Source: Hyperoplus lanceolatus (taxonomy: Eukaryota; Chordata; Actinopteri; Uranoscopiformes; Ammodytidae). Taken from it: a stretch of 64,000 bases of DNA. This document shows, in pieces, positions 23,852-36,094 of this stretch. Numbering within the stretch: the first letter of the stretch is position 1; the number at the start of each line of letters is the position of its first letter. The stretch is taken from positions 29,179,001-29,243,000 of the forward strand of contig CM049406.2 of NCBI GenBank assembly GCA_026929865.2, read 5' to 3'. Made by a program: the position numbers and the translations under genes. The notes beneath the pieces are model-generated. The model worked only from the letters and a program-made list of their open reading frames with translations. It did not search any database and was not told where the DNA came from.

Positions 23852-25403
23852 CAGGTGAAACTCATATTATTAGAATATCATGGAAAAGCTCTTTTTTTAA
23901 ATCTAATTTAATTCAAAAAGTGAAAGTTCCATATATTCTAGATGTATTAGACATATAGTGATATATTTCAGGCATTTTTTTGTTTAAATTTACAGGATTC
24001 CGGCTTACAGCTCATGAAAACCAGAAATCAAGCATCTCAAAATATTAGAATATTCAATAAGGCCAATCAAAACAAATAGTTATAATACAGAAATGTCGCT
24101 CTTTTCATAAGTAGTTTCATTCATCTACTATACACTTTGTCTGGGTTCTTATTTTGCATGAATTATTGCATTAATGTGGCATGGCATGGTGACGATCAGT
24201 CTGTGGCACTGCTGAGGTGTTATTGAAGCCCAAGTTGCTTTGATAGTGGCCTTCAGCTCCTCTGTATTGTTGGGTTTGGTGTGTATCATCTGCCTCTTGA
24301 CAATAGCCCATAGATTCTCTATGAAGTGCAGGTCAGGATAGTTGTCAGGCCATTCAAGTACAGTACAATATCATGGTCAGTCAACCAGTTACTAGTGGTT
24401 TCTGGCACTGTGGACAGGTGCCAAATCTTGCTGGAAAAGGAAATTGTCATCTCCATAAAGCTTGACAACTGACGGAAGCATGAAGTGCTCTAAAATCTTC
24501 TGGTAGACGGCTGTGTTGACTCTGGACTTGATAACACAGTGGACCATCAGCAGCAGATAACATGATACCTCAAATCATCACTGATACAAATTAAATGGTG
24601 CGTTTTATTTGGAAATCAAGGTCCGACAGTCTACTGTAGAGGAAGAGTGGAGGGACACAAAATCCAAGTTGCTTGAAGACCACTGTCAAGTTTCAACAGT
24701 CAGTGATGATTTGAGGCACCATGTCATCTGCTGGTGTTGGTCCACTGTGTTATCAAGTCCAAAGTCAACACAACCATCCATCAGGAGATGTTAGTGCACT
24801 TCATGCTTGTGACTGTTGATTAGCTTTATGAATATGCTGATTTCCTTTTTCCAGCAAGACTTGACACTTGTCCAAAACCACTAGTTACTGGTTGACTGAC
24901 CATGGTATTACTGTGCTTGATTGGCCAGACAACTCTCCTGACCTGAAACCCATAGATAATCTATGGAGTACTGTCAAGAGGAAGATGATACACACCAGAC
25001 CCAACAATACAGAGGAGCTGAAGGCCTCTATCAGAGCAACATGGGCTTCCATAACACCTCAGGAGTGCCACAGGCTGATAGCATCCATGCAATGCCGCAT
25101 TGAGGCAGGAATTCATGCAAAAGGGGCCAAAACCTAGTAATGAGTACATATGCATGATTATACTTTCTAGATGGCCGACATTTCTGTAACGAAAATCCTT
25201 TTTTTATTGATTTCATGTAATATTCTATTGAGATTTTGAATTTGGGATTTTCATAAGCTGTAAACCATAATTATCAAAATTATAACAAATAAAGGCTTGA
25301 AATATCTCACTTTGCATGCAACAAGTCTATATAATATATTAGTTTCACCTTTTAAGTTGAATTACTGAAATAAATTGTATTCTAATTTTTCGAGTTTCAC
25401 CTG
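23852..25403. mobile_element. Fold-back derivative of a Tc1-like transposon
   Basis: TIRs caggtgaaactc.../...gagtttcacctg are flanked by TA (23850-23851 and 25404-25405). The empty site is seen at about 28392. The two halves are inverted copies meeting near 24590. Each carries the C-terminal half of a Tc1 transposase in opposite orientation. On the plus strand the right arm reads VLDWPDNSPDLKPIDNLWST, then HTRPNNTEELKASIRATWAS and MQCRIEAGIHAKGAKT. No N-terminal half remains, so it is non-autonomous. Confidence 0.8.
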
Positions 25404-26974
25404 TAAGTAACCAGACGTCCGAGATCAAAATATAGGAATATCCCCCGAAAAGGAGGAAAACGGAGACATTTCCAGTTTGACTAGCAATCTGATTGAAAAA
25501 CCTAATGAGGTGTCAACAAAACAGGAACAGGTAGTTGTTTCTGTTTAGCCAGGGACAGGCAACCAACAATGGGGACGTCTGGTCACCTTTATGATATGTG
25601 ATGTAGGCTATGATAGGTATTTTGCAAATCACACACTATAGACTAAATATGATAGAGAAGCAGAAACAGATAGGGGCAGTAAAGTCAGCTATTTTAATAA
25701 GTTAACAATATATGATTAGGCTATATATAATTATATTTATTAATTTACAGTGACGAGCATACACAATAAAGACAATCACAGGGATAACATAAACAGAGAA
25801 CAGAAATAAAATAGGATAAAATATATCAATTTAAATAAAGTAGGCCTATACAAAATACAAAAAAAGAGCAAAAATAAAATACTAAATGAACAATGAACTC
25901 AGCTAAAACTGTTTCAGATGAGTAAAATTCAGAAATCATAGATTCAAATAAACCAAGAGTAGGAAGAGCAGTCATTTTTAAGTTGCTCTGGAGAGCATTC
26001 CATGAATTAGGGACACTACATGAAAAGGCAGTTATTCCTAAACTGGAGTTAGCTCGGGGAAATTTAGGAGTAGTCGAGCATGGACATATGAAGGGTGGAT
26101 GTTTCCCATGAAGGCATTAAATATAAATAAAAACCAGTGTATATAATATCTCATTAAAAGAGAAGGACAACATCAGTGTTCATGTAAAAATATGTTTTAT
26201 TTCTCTAATTTAAAACACAAGCTTGTTAGGCAATTGCCTCTTAAAAGAGGACGGGATTATTTAAAAGCAAAGTCTTCTTGGTTGTCCAATGTTCTATACT
26301 GGGGGGGGGGGATACCATGTTCAGTCTAGTCTCGAGTTGGTTCCACAGACACAAGTAAATCAATGCGTGCCTTGCAGCGCGGTACATTTAAAAACACATT
26401 CAATACAAAACCACAGCAATCAAAAGTATTAAATTAAGGGAAAATCAAACAACAGCAAACAATAATACTCAAATGCATAAAATGAAGTTAACCATCCTTG
26501 TACACATCCACGTGTCGATGTTGATTACAAATCCGATGACCGATAAGTACCTGCAAAAGAAAATGACTCTGATCATGGCGAAATAACACACCCCAAGAAA
26601 TCAGCATGTGATTTTTGTTTATTCAAAGCAGTAAAGCGAATGTTATGTTATACTATTTTAACAGACCTGCCGTAGTAAACATAGCCTAGCTAGCTGGACA
26701 CGATTTCAGTACAGTAATATCAACTCTGGTTATATTCTATTCACAAAATACAATCAATAGTACGGTAATGTTAAACCTTACTTGTGAAAGGTAATCCCCC
26801 GAGCCCTGTTGACGATTGTCCGCCGATTCGAGCAGCAAAATGCAGCATAGTGCTCTGGCATCTTGTTTACTATCACCGAGTGGGGACATTTGTTTTCATC
26901 AGTTTTGACCGGTCCAAGATGGCGCCCGCATTTCTCGCGCTCAACGCCCAACGCGGCGTCTATCCTGTATTATG

Positions 26975-27385
26975 TGCTGTGTCTGAAATCGCGCACTTCT
27001 GTACTTACACTTACTTTTTTGAGTGCACTTTGCGCAAAACCGGAGAGTGTGCCAAAATGCAGTGCACTGTAAGTTCCTCGGTCGTGCACTCAAAACGGTC
27101 TAAACCGTGGAGACAGACGCGCTCTACAAAAGTTAAATTACACATTGTTTTTGTTTTTCCGCGATTTATGTTCTTGTTTTGGCTATCGGTAACACAAGCA
27201 GAAAAAAATACCACCGAAGAAGAACCGTCAAAATGCAAAGTCATTTCCGGTAGGTGCGCGACGGCAGTTGGGACAGTGCACTGTAGAAATGAGAGCACTG
27301 CGTCTATAAGTAAGTGTACTGTAGGGATAATAAAGTGCACTCAATGTAAGTGCACTTACCTAAGTGTGCGATTTCAGACACAGCA
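26975..27385. mobile_element. MITE with TGCTGTGTCTGAAATCGC termini
   Basis: The inverted ends tgctgtgtctgaaatcgcgc and gtgcgatttcagacacagca are perfect for 17 bp. TATG flanks it on both sides (26971-26974 and 27386-27389). Internal gtgcact motifs are repeated many times (gagtgcactttgcgc, cagtgcactgta, aagtgcactcaatg). Its first about 130 bp match the Harbinger-associated end at 56081-56207. Confidence 0.7.
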
Positions 27386-28091
27386 TATGACTATAACAGT
27401 CGATGGCGGCCATTTTAGAAAATGGCCGCCATGGCAACCATAGAAAAAATTGGCGATGGCCCTATAGGTTGTTTTCAGATGACGTCACACCGTTCGCGAA
27501 TGTTTCAAGTGGAGGGCAGGAAGTCCCGATCCAATGTAGAGAGCGGCAACAATGCCTTTGTTTTGCTCGGTCTATGGTTGTTCTAACCGATCCAACAGAG
27601 AGAGAGAGAAAAGCTATTTTCACATCCCCAAAGTTGTGAGCCATAAAGGGGATAATTTAAGAAATATCACGAAGAAGCGGCGCCGGGTATGGATTGAAAA
27701 CCTTCGCCTGAAGTCTAGTGGAGTTGAGTCTGGCAATGGTCGTGTTTGCGGTGATCACTTTGTGAAAGGTAAGTTATATGATGAAGAATGTATTACTGAA
27801 GACAGAATCACAACTGATGAATTAAAACATCTAGATGGTATTGAAAACAAATAAATAAAATATAAATTGTTGTTACTGACGGTTGTTTGACGATAGTTTG
27901 ACGGTAAACGGAAAATATAATCAGGAGCGCCACTAACCCCCTTTGTTCTCTTTCAATCCGAGGGCACACTGTTTGCGTAAAGTAAATAGATTAAACCACA
28001 CCCATGTGTCAAACAAACGGAAGTGACATGAACCAATGAACCAACAGACCAAATATGCATTTTGGCCCCTACATTAGATGTTAGTAATAGC

Positions 28092-29810
28092 CATAGACAT
28101 TATAAAGGATAGACGCCGCGTTGGCCGCTACTGCCTATTGGCGCTGACGAGAAATGCGGCCGCCATCTTGAATCGGTCACACGTTCCACTCAGTGTAGTC
28201 TGTTTGGCAGGTGGAATGAACTGTCAGCGCATGTAATTAATCATATCTCATTAAATACCAAACTGATTTTCACGCGGTTTTCTTTGCTGCAAAGATCATA
28301 CATGTAGCTAAGATACAGGGCACAAGTTTCGACATGTTTTAATATTCATAGTGGGCTTAACAGTCATAGAATATTCTGATATGATATAAGTAACCAGACG
28401 TCCGAGATCAAAACGAGGAACATCCCCCGAAAACGGAAGCAGAAACAGATAGGGGCAGTAAAGTCAGCTATTTTAATAAGTTAACAATAGGCCTATATGA
28501 TTAGGCTACATAAAAATATATTTATTCATTTACAGTGACGAGCATACACAATAAAGACAATCACAGGGATAACATAAACAGAGAACAGAAATAAAATAGG
28601 ATAAAATATATTAATTTAAATAAAGTAGGCCTATACAAAATACAAAACAAGAGCAAAAATAAAATACTAAATGAACAATGAATTCAGCTAAAACAGTTAC
28701 AGTCAGATGTGTAAAATTCAGAAATCATAGTTTCAAATAAACCAAGAGTAGGAAGAGCAGTCATTTTTAAGTTGCTCTGCAGAGCATTCCATGAATTAGG
28801 GGCACTACATGAAAAGGCAGTTATTCCTAAACTGGAGTTAGCTCGGGGCAATTTAAGAGGAGTTGTCGAGCATGGTACATACGAAGGGTGGATGTTTCCC
28901 ATGAAGGCATTAAATAGCCTATAAATAAAAACCAGTGTATATAATATCTCATTAAGAGAGAAAGACAACATGAGTGTTCATGTAAAAATATGTTTTATTT
29001 CTCTAATTTAAAACACAAGCTTGTTAGGTAATTGCCTCTTAAAATAGGACGGGATTTTTTAAAAGCAAAGTCTTCTTGGTTGTCCAATGTTCTATACTAG
29101 GGGGGAATACCAAGTTCAGTCTAGTCTCGAGTTGGTTCCTCAGACACAGACAGGAAATCAATGCGTGCCTTGCAGCGTGGTAGGCCTACATTTAAAAACA
29201 CATTCAATACAAAACCACAGCAATCAAAAGTATTAAATTAAGGGAAAATCAAACAACAACAGCAAACAATAATACTCAAATGCATAAAATAAAGTTAACC
29301 ATCATTACAATCGCATTTTACTCCGAAGAGAAATTCAAGCGAGGCGAGTTTGGCAATGTGGTGCAGCCTTAATTTGTGAAAGACAGACACAACCAATGAC
29401 AACAAGTCGGAATGGTGGTTGTCGATGCCAAACTGTCTCCTCAATATGTTCCCCAAGCAGAAACACATCCTCCGTTTCAATCTCCTCCCGGACGAAGTGT
29501 GTGACTCGGACGTCTGGTTAGGCTATTATATCATATCAGAATCTTCTATGACTGTTAAGCCCACTATGAATATTAAAACACGTTGAAACTTGTGCCCTGT
29601 ATCTTAGCTACATGTATGATCTTTGCAGCAAAGAAAACCGCGTGAAAATCAGTTTGGTATTTAATGAGATATGATTAATTACATGCGCTGACAGTTCATT
29701 CCACCTGCCAAACAGACTACACTGAGTGGAACGTGTGACCGGTCCAAGATGGCGCCCGCATTCCTCGCGCTCAACGCCCGATGCGGCGTCTATCCTTTAT
29801 AATGTCTATG
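28092..29810. mobile_element. TIR element X, copy 2, with perfect 8-bp TSD
   Basis: The inverted repeats are about 300 bp (28092-28410 and about 29505-29810), with ends catagacattataaaggata / atcctttataatgtctatg. gtaatagc flanks it at 28084-28091 and 29811-29818. The interior carries a minus-strand LINE reverse-transcriptase C-terminus (28684-28971). It is inserted in intron 1 of the THAP-DDE gene. Confidence 0.88.
28684..28971 (-). pseudogene. LINE reverse transcriptase C-terminal fragment captured in X
   Basis: The minus frame contains HPSYVPCSTTPLKLPRANSS and ITAFSCSAPNSWNALQSNLK. This fits the well-known LINE C-terminal pattern of an arginine/proline patch, then 'aFS..AP..WN.Lp'. The same fragment is present in reverse orientation in X copy 1 near 25900-26160. 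It is a fragment, not a gene. Confidence 0.6.
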
Positions 29811-30246
29811 GTAATAGCTACAGGCTACAGAGTAGCTCCACCAGATAATGTCTCCGGTGTACCTTTAGCTAGGTAACGTTAGCTTCATGTGATATCATCA
29901 TCACCCTGTTCTGTTTTTTTGTTTTCTTTTTATGCCGGTGATAGATAGCTAGTGCTAGCTAGTTAACTAACAGGAGTTTTTTTTAACTGACAGTTCATTC
30001 CACCTGCCAAACAGACTACACTGAGTGGAACGTGACCGTCCAAGATGCCCGCACTCCAAAGCCGAGCGCCTTTATCATTTCCTGGTCAATAGCTACAGGC
30101 TTCAGAGTAGCCCACCATAATTCTCCGGTCTACTTAGCTAGTGGTGACGTTTTTATGATCACACCCTGTTCTGTTTTTTTGTTTTCTTTTTATGCCGGTG
30201 ATAGATAGCTAGTGCTAGCTAGTTAACTAACAGGAGTTTTTTTAAA
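29688..30246. repeat. Tandem duplication of about 300 bp at the X2 right border
   Basis: Unit 1 (29688-29986) and unit 2 (29987-30246) both start ctgacagttcattccacctg and end ctagttaactaacaggagtt. Unit 1 includes the last about 123 bp of X2, its TSD and flanking intron. Unit 2 has several internal deletions. The duplication happened after X2 inserted. Confidence 0.8.
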
Positions 30247-30798
30247 CTATTGCTTTACAGTATGGATTTACAAGCCACTATTTTGATAATTGTTTTATTC
30301 AGGCTGCCCGAGTGCTGTCAAGGATGTAGAGTCCATAGACTGGGCTCCTACAGTCAATCTCGGCTATGAAAAGGATAAACCAGTGACTGAAGCATCTCAT
30401 AAAAGAGAAGAAAGAAGGCAGTCCAGGGAAGCTCAAGCTACCTGCACCAAAGATGAGCTCCCAGAAACAGAGCGCTTGAAAGGTAAACAATTTTAATGCC
30501 CATGTTGATATTGCTAGAATAATTATTTCGACACTTTTTATTGTTTATTAGTGGTATTAAACTTGTTTAGAACTACCGGGTGACCTATTTCACTCAACCT
30601 TACCCACTTTGCCAAATATACTATGTAGATGCAGCTGCCTGCACCAACAGGGCTGCATTGCTGGACCTTGGTGTGACGGGGAACCAGGAACCAGAACACA
30701 TGAAAGGTAAATTACATGTAAATGCCCATGTTGGCAATGCTAGATTAATTATTTCAATCCATATTTACTTCAGTGTTGTTTACTTGTTTAGAACTAAC

Positions 30799-30933
30799 CT
30801 AGTATTTATTCTATACATTAATGATATCTGTAAAGTGTCCAAGGTGCTAAATTATTTGCTGTTTGTAGATGACACCAATGTGTTTTGTTCAGTTAATGAT
30901 TTTGAAAAACTTCTGGATACAGTGGAAATGGAA
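30799..30933 (+). pseudogene. LINE reverse transcriptase fragment (FVDD box)
   Basis: The frame reads LVFILYINDICKVSKVLNYL then LFVDDTNVFCSVNDF. This is the active-site region of a non-LTR retrotransposon RT, with FVDD in place of the usual FADD. It lies in an intron of the THAP-DDE gene. It aligns with the corresponding part of the longer LINE at 34805-36094. Confidence 0.7.
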
Positions 30934-32362
30934 CCGCAAACTCTAAAACGATATATAGTATATATATATATTTAGTTGTGTGGTTGATAACCTGTCTTTA
31001 TATATTGTATCTGTATATAGAGCATATATATACCGAATTTTTTACATTGCTTTCTTACATCATATAACTGTAATGAATTGTAAATGTTAAACTGACCGAA
31101 AAAAGTAAATGATCTCTTTTAACTTTATTCCCTTTGCCAAATATTTCATGTAGATGCAGAATGTCAGACAGACCTGAATATGGATGATCTTGACAAGATG
31201 GAGGATGCTATGTACCAAGCGTCATCGGAGCTGAGCGACCTCAGAATAAAGGCCCTGGACACACAATTTACCACGGAGACCTTTCAGAACAACCCAGACA
31301 AGACCAAATTTTACACAGGACTGCCAAATTTCTTAGTTTTGATGCAGGTGTTTCAACTCTGTGAGCCAGACATCACCTGTAGCCCTTTGTCTGCGCTCTC
31401 CAAATTTGAACAACTAATTTTGGTTTTACTTCGATTGAGATTGAATCTTTCCCTCCAAGATCTGGCTTTCAGGTTCAAGGTTTCCTGTTCCACCGCTTCA
31501 AGAATTTGGCTCAAGTTAATCGGCGTCCTTCATGAAAGGCTGGAGTTCATAATAGAATGGCCAGAGCGAGAGGTACTGCAAGCGACTATGCCAATGTCAT
31601 TTAGGCAAGCATTCGGATGCAAGGTTGCTGTGATAGTTGACTGTTTTGAAGTGTTCATTGAAAGGCCTTCCAATTTACTTGCCAGACCTGGTCTAGCTAT
31701 GAACACCACAACACAGTTCAATTTCTCATTGGTGTTGCTCCTCAAGGGTATGTCACCTACATCAGTCGTGCTTGGGGAGGAAGAGTTAGTGGCAAGCATT
31801 TTACTGTAGAGAGCGGCATTCTAAAGAATCTGTTGCCTGGAGACATTGTTCTGGCTGACCGTGGCTTTAATATAGGGGATAGTGTAGGATTTTACTGTGC
31901 TTCATTGAAGATGCCAGCTTTCACAAAAGGGAAGAGCCAACTATCAGCATTCGAGGTAGAGGAAACAAGAAAATTCGCAAATGTTCGTATTCATGTAGAA
32001 AGGGTCATAGGATTAGTGAGGAGAAAATATCAAATTCTGCAGAGCAGGGCAATGCCCATTGAAAATATGTCAGTTAAAGGAGGTGATCAGCTAGCGTTGA
32101 TTGATAAGATTGGTGTCATTTGCTGTGCATTAACAAATCTTTGTGACTCTGTTGTCCCACTGGAGTAAATATCTCCTAGGGCTGTCTTCCCCCTCATCCC
32201 TCAAAAGGGACAACCAGTTCACTGACCATATCTAGTGAAATATGTGTAAATATGCCATAAATATCTAATGTAATGTACCTTTTTATATATACTTGTCCAT
32301 TCATCTGTTCATTCTATTGTATAAAGAAATATCAAGGAAATATATTTCCTTATTGATTAATA

Positions 32363-34212
32363 CGGTGTTTCCCCCAGGAAATGTCTTAGTCAAGGTGGTC
32401 ACTGCCAGGGGTAACAGGAGGCGCGGTGAAAATTTCGGGTATATTTTGCTCAAAGATGCCAATACGCACTAAATAAATAGACAATCATTTATTTAAATAC
32501 AAATATATAATAAATACAAATTCAAATACAAAAATACAACAGACACTGACACCTTACAGTTGAGCAATTTTGTTTGCCATGTGCAGGTACACATTTTGTG
32601 CAAACATGCAGACAGTACAAAATACAATTAAAGAACAATTATACTGTTTTGGTGCAATACCATGCAGGCACACTAAATACAAATAATGGACCATACACTT
32701 AACATGTGTATGCACATCAAAGTGCAAATTCAACTTTTTAAAGTTCCCCTTTTGGATGGGGGGGGGGGCTGTTGTGCGATTAATTTATTGTGGACAATAG
32801 GCCTACTGTGATGCGATAGACTATAGCCCCTTTTACACAGCCAGTGAAAGCCGGGAATATGCCGGCCTTTCGGCCCTCCGCCCTGCTGTATAAATGCGAC
32901 AGTTGCGGAACGAGGGAAGAAAGGTGCGAGAGATTGTTCCGGGAATTTTACTACCTCGGGGGGTAGTAAGATTCCCGACACAATCAGTTCCGCCTCTCTG
33001 TTTAAATGCTCCAGCTTGTTGTTGCGGAACAGGGGGGCGTTTGACGTTCCACAGCCTACGTTCTAAACATGCGACCATGTTAGCATTTGAAGGACGTGTG
33101 TTTAACATTAATCACGGCGGCCTGATGTCCCGTGAAAATCACCAAATAAAAGGAACGGCGTATAATCTATCTGATCATGAGGTCCGTTGCTCAATCCAAA
33201 CCCCCACGCTTCATTTTGCAGAGTGTTTGAGTCTATTTCTGCCCAGGAGAAGTTGTACAATGGGAAAGCTAGGCTAGGCTAAGTAAGGGATAAAGTATAG
33301 CGAACGGGTCACTTGCTAGAAATAAAGACCAACAAGCTGAAGCAGGAGCACGACGCGCAGCGGAGGGCTCTTGTTCAGCTTGACCTAGTAACGGGGGAAT
33401 AGTCTGCTCGCCCCGCTAGACTGTCTGCTTCAGCTGACTGAAGGCTCCCGGCTCAGCTGTTGCTGACTACTGTTTTGCTAACACAACTCAAGACGTGAAA
33501 ATTGAAGCGGGTGATTTTGTCAGTTTGGTTAACAGTCCCAGTGATGTTGGACTCAGCGCGTAGCGAGATCAGCTGGCACATCGTGGGGACAGTAAAATAC
33601 GGCAAGCTCCAGCACTTCTGCTCTCAATTCACCGGCCAGTGTTGTTGTAAAGCAGCTGACCGGCGCGGCGCTAAATGTTTACGTCACACCTGACGCTGTT
33701 CACAAGCACTTATTTCATTCCGGAACGCTGTGTAAAAAGAGCAACTGATGCGCCAACAGGCCAGGCGTTAACACTTCTGTGTAAATAACACAGAAGCAAG
33801 CAAAGCCGGCATTTTGGAGTGATGTTGTTCCGTCAATATGCCGCAATCTCTGTGTAAAAGGGGCTTATAATTCATTAATTGTTATTATAAGCCTATTGCT
33901 TGATTTCTTTTTAAATACAGAGGTTATTGGTCGTTTTGGAACATGTCTTTCCCAATTTAAAACATAAAAATAAAGCAGCATTGAAAATTCACAAAAATAA
34001 ATCTTGTTGGCCTACACTATCATGCTGTTTTACAAATAACTCAATAGCTGGAATAATACAATGTGTTTTCCCCTTAAAATGACTAAATGCATTTATTTAC
34101 CGCAAATCGCGGCCTTTCGCGCAGTGATATGACCATGCGCAAGCACACATCGCGCTTTCTAGTACATTAATTACATTGCCGCCTTTGCCATAAAGCGCTG
34201 GGGGAAACACTG
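32363..34212. mobile_element. hAT-like non-autonomous element (GTGTTTCCCCC ends)
   Basis: The ends are cggtgtttcccccaggaaat and gcgctgggggaaacactg. I find no target duplication at the present borders. It occupies the gap between the 3' ends of the THAP-DDE and YqaJ genes and hosts a second element at 32825-33865. Confidence 0.6.
32825..33865. mobile_element. TIR element with AGCCCCTTTTACACAG ends
   Basis: The 16-bp inverted ends are perfect: agccccttttacacag / ctgtgtaaaaggggct. tat flanks both sides, compatible with a 3-bp PIF/Harbinger-type duplication. No long open frame with known motifs. Nested in the hAT-like element 32363-34212. Confidence 0.75.
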
Positions 34213-34804
34213 GACTTCCACTCCACCTGATCAACTTGCAACTGAAACACAAAAATGAAACAGCAGACAGGGAGAGGAGGCATTTAGTCACATGATACAT
34301 TAAACAGAAATTCCATGTTCTTGTGGAAAAACTGAGCACATCAAATATTTATGACTAGTACCTTTCACTTTGTAAGTTGCTGTCCAAACACTTCAGGAAG
34401 AACACGCTGTTGAAAGAAACGTTCTACTCTGGGAATGATGTGGTCCCACAGGTCCACATTGCGCAGAATTCTCTCAACAAAGAGGTCCTTTTTACTCCAC
34501 ACAACGAAGTCGCAGTAATTGACGTCAGCGATGTGGAGCTGAGCCTGTACTTGGTAAAAGTAAGCATGGCTCCTGTCCAGCTTCACAATCATTGATGAGG
34601 CAGAAGCCCTGGTCCCCAGCACACAGGCATAGATTGGCCTCCTCTTCTTTGCTGTGTGGGCACTAAAAGTTCACAATGAAAAAAAAAGTCACATTCTACT
34701 GTAAATAAGCTAAACATTTCTGAGGGGAGGATCCCCAGACCCAGAATCAGATGTCACAATACCTACATACTCTACTGTAGCACAAATCAGTGCAAGATAC
34801 TATT

Positions 34805-36094
34805 ATTAAACCGTTAACACACCTTTTTAACCTATCTTTTCAAACAGGCATTTTTCCTTCTAACATGAAAGTAGCAAAGGTTATACCATTACATAAGAAT
34901 GGTGATGAACATTCATTTACTAATTATAGACAGTCTCACTTTTAACACAATTTTCTAAAATTCTGGAAAAGTTATTCAGCAATAGACTTGATGAATTCAT
35001 TACTAAACATCAACTTCTGTATGACAGTCAATTGTTTTGAAGAAGAATGTTCCGCACTGGCCTTGGCTGAATGGTAAAGTGTGTATGCTATTGATCACAA
35101 ATTGTACTCTATAGGAATTTTCTTAGACCTCAAAAAAACATTGACACCACTATTAATCATAGGCAATGTACTTAATAAACTGGAGAATTATGGCATTGGT
35201 TTGGCACATGACTGGGTCAGAAGTTACACATGACGCAGGAAACAATTTGTGAAATTAGGGAGTTCACATCGACATGTAGATATTGTTTGTGGGGTCCCTC
35301 AGGTCAATCTTGGGGCAGAGAATTATTCCTGCTTTATATAAATGACATATGTAAAGTGTCAAAAGTCTTAAGGATTTAATTTTATTTTGCTGGCGACACA
35401 AACATCTTCTATTAGGGAAAGATCTGAATAATATGGTTGAGATCGTAAACATTGAATTGACTAAGTTACATGAGTGGTTAAACTGAAATAAGTTATCACT
35501 AAATTTAGAAAAATAATTCATGATGTTTGGCAGGGAGAGCATCAGATGTCGCTGTAAAAATCAAGGTAAATGGGATTGAAATTCAAAGGGTCAAGCAACA
35601 CAAAGTCCTAGGGGTAATAATTGACGATAAATTAAGCTGGAAACCACAAGTTAGCCATCTCAGGGGCAAAATAGCCAGGAGTATTTCTATACTTTGGAAA
35701 GCACAACATTGTTTCAATCCAAAAGGCCTTACTTATGTTATATGGAGTTTAGTTTCCCCACATCTGCATTACTGTGCTGAAATATGGGGAAACACCACAA
35801 GGTACATTGCACCCGTTGGAGATTCTTCAAAAGAAAGCAATACGAATTATTTGCAAGCCAATTACAGGGCACACACTGTCTTTTGTTGAAGGTAGAATTC
35901 TCCAAATTACGTGATGTGGTAAATTACCACACAGTACAGAGTGTTTACAAGGCTTCAAAAAAAGCCTTCCAAACAGTTTACAAGTAATGTTTGAAGACAG
36001 AGAAGTTTTGCATGATTTAAGAAGAAAAGATAAATTCACTGAGAAAAATATACGGACCACACTTAAATCTTTTGATTTCTATCAAAGGTATTAA
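34805..36094 (+). pseudogene. LINE (non-LTR retrotransposon) reverse transcriptase, degraded
   Basis: Recognisable blocks in changing frames are KPLTHLFNLSFQTGIFPSNM, KVIPLHKNGD, ILEKLFSNRLDEFITKHQLL, and a degenerate catalytic region near 35370-35410. The best stretch (from 35527) is VNGIEIQRVKQHKVLGVIID, PHLHYCAEIWGN. Many frameshifts and stops are present. Inserted between the last two exons of the YqaJ gene. Related to Rex1/L2-like RTs by pattern; the exact clade is unresolved. Confidence 0.75.

Larger units (their letters stand above)
23681..27389. mobile_element. TIR element X, copy 1 (interrupted twice)
   Basis: It starts catagacataataaaggata and its right end reads ggcgtctatcctgtattatg. 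It is flanked by actataac (23673-23680 and 27390-27397). A Tc1 fold-back element (23852-25403) interrupts its left TIR and a small MITE (26975-27385) interrupts its right tip. The interior (about 25676-26500) carries the same LINE 3' fragment as copy 2. The 8-bp duplication fits hAT- or P-like superfamilies, but no transposase is recognisable. Confidence 0.75.
27552..32168 (+). pseudogene. ISL2EU-like THAP-DDE transposase gene, one frameshift
   Basis: Exon 27552-27768 encodes a THAP zinc-binding domain: CSVYGC near the start, a WIENLRL block, then VCGDHFVKG (C2CH pattern). Exon 30303-30482 continues DWAPTVNLGYEKDKP, the usual THAP C-terminal tail. Exon 30629-30706 and the last exon 31154-32168 follow. 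The last holds a helix-turn-helix (LAFRFKVSCSTASRIW) and a DDE_4-type catalytic core: [15 protein letters not shown] (Asp), [13 protein letters not shown] (Asp), [13 protein letters not shown] (Glu). A one-base frameshift near 31690 breaks it between LLARPG and the downstream frame. Element X2 sits in its first intron. THAP-HTH-DDE order and a YqaJ partner gene at 34365-38113 are known of ISL2EU elements. Confidence 0.8.

Noticed and set aside
26784..27443. 219-codon plus-strand open frame
   Set aside because: It runs from X1 through a MITE into repeat W, three unrelated sequences, so it is a chance frame.
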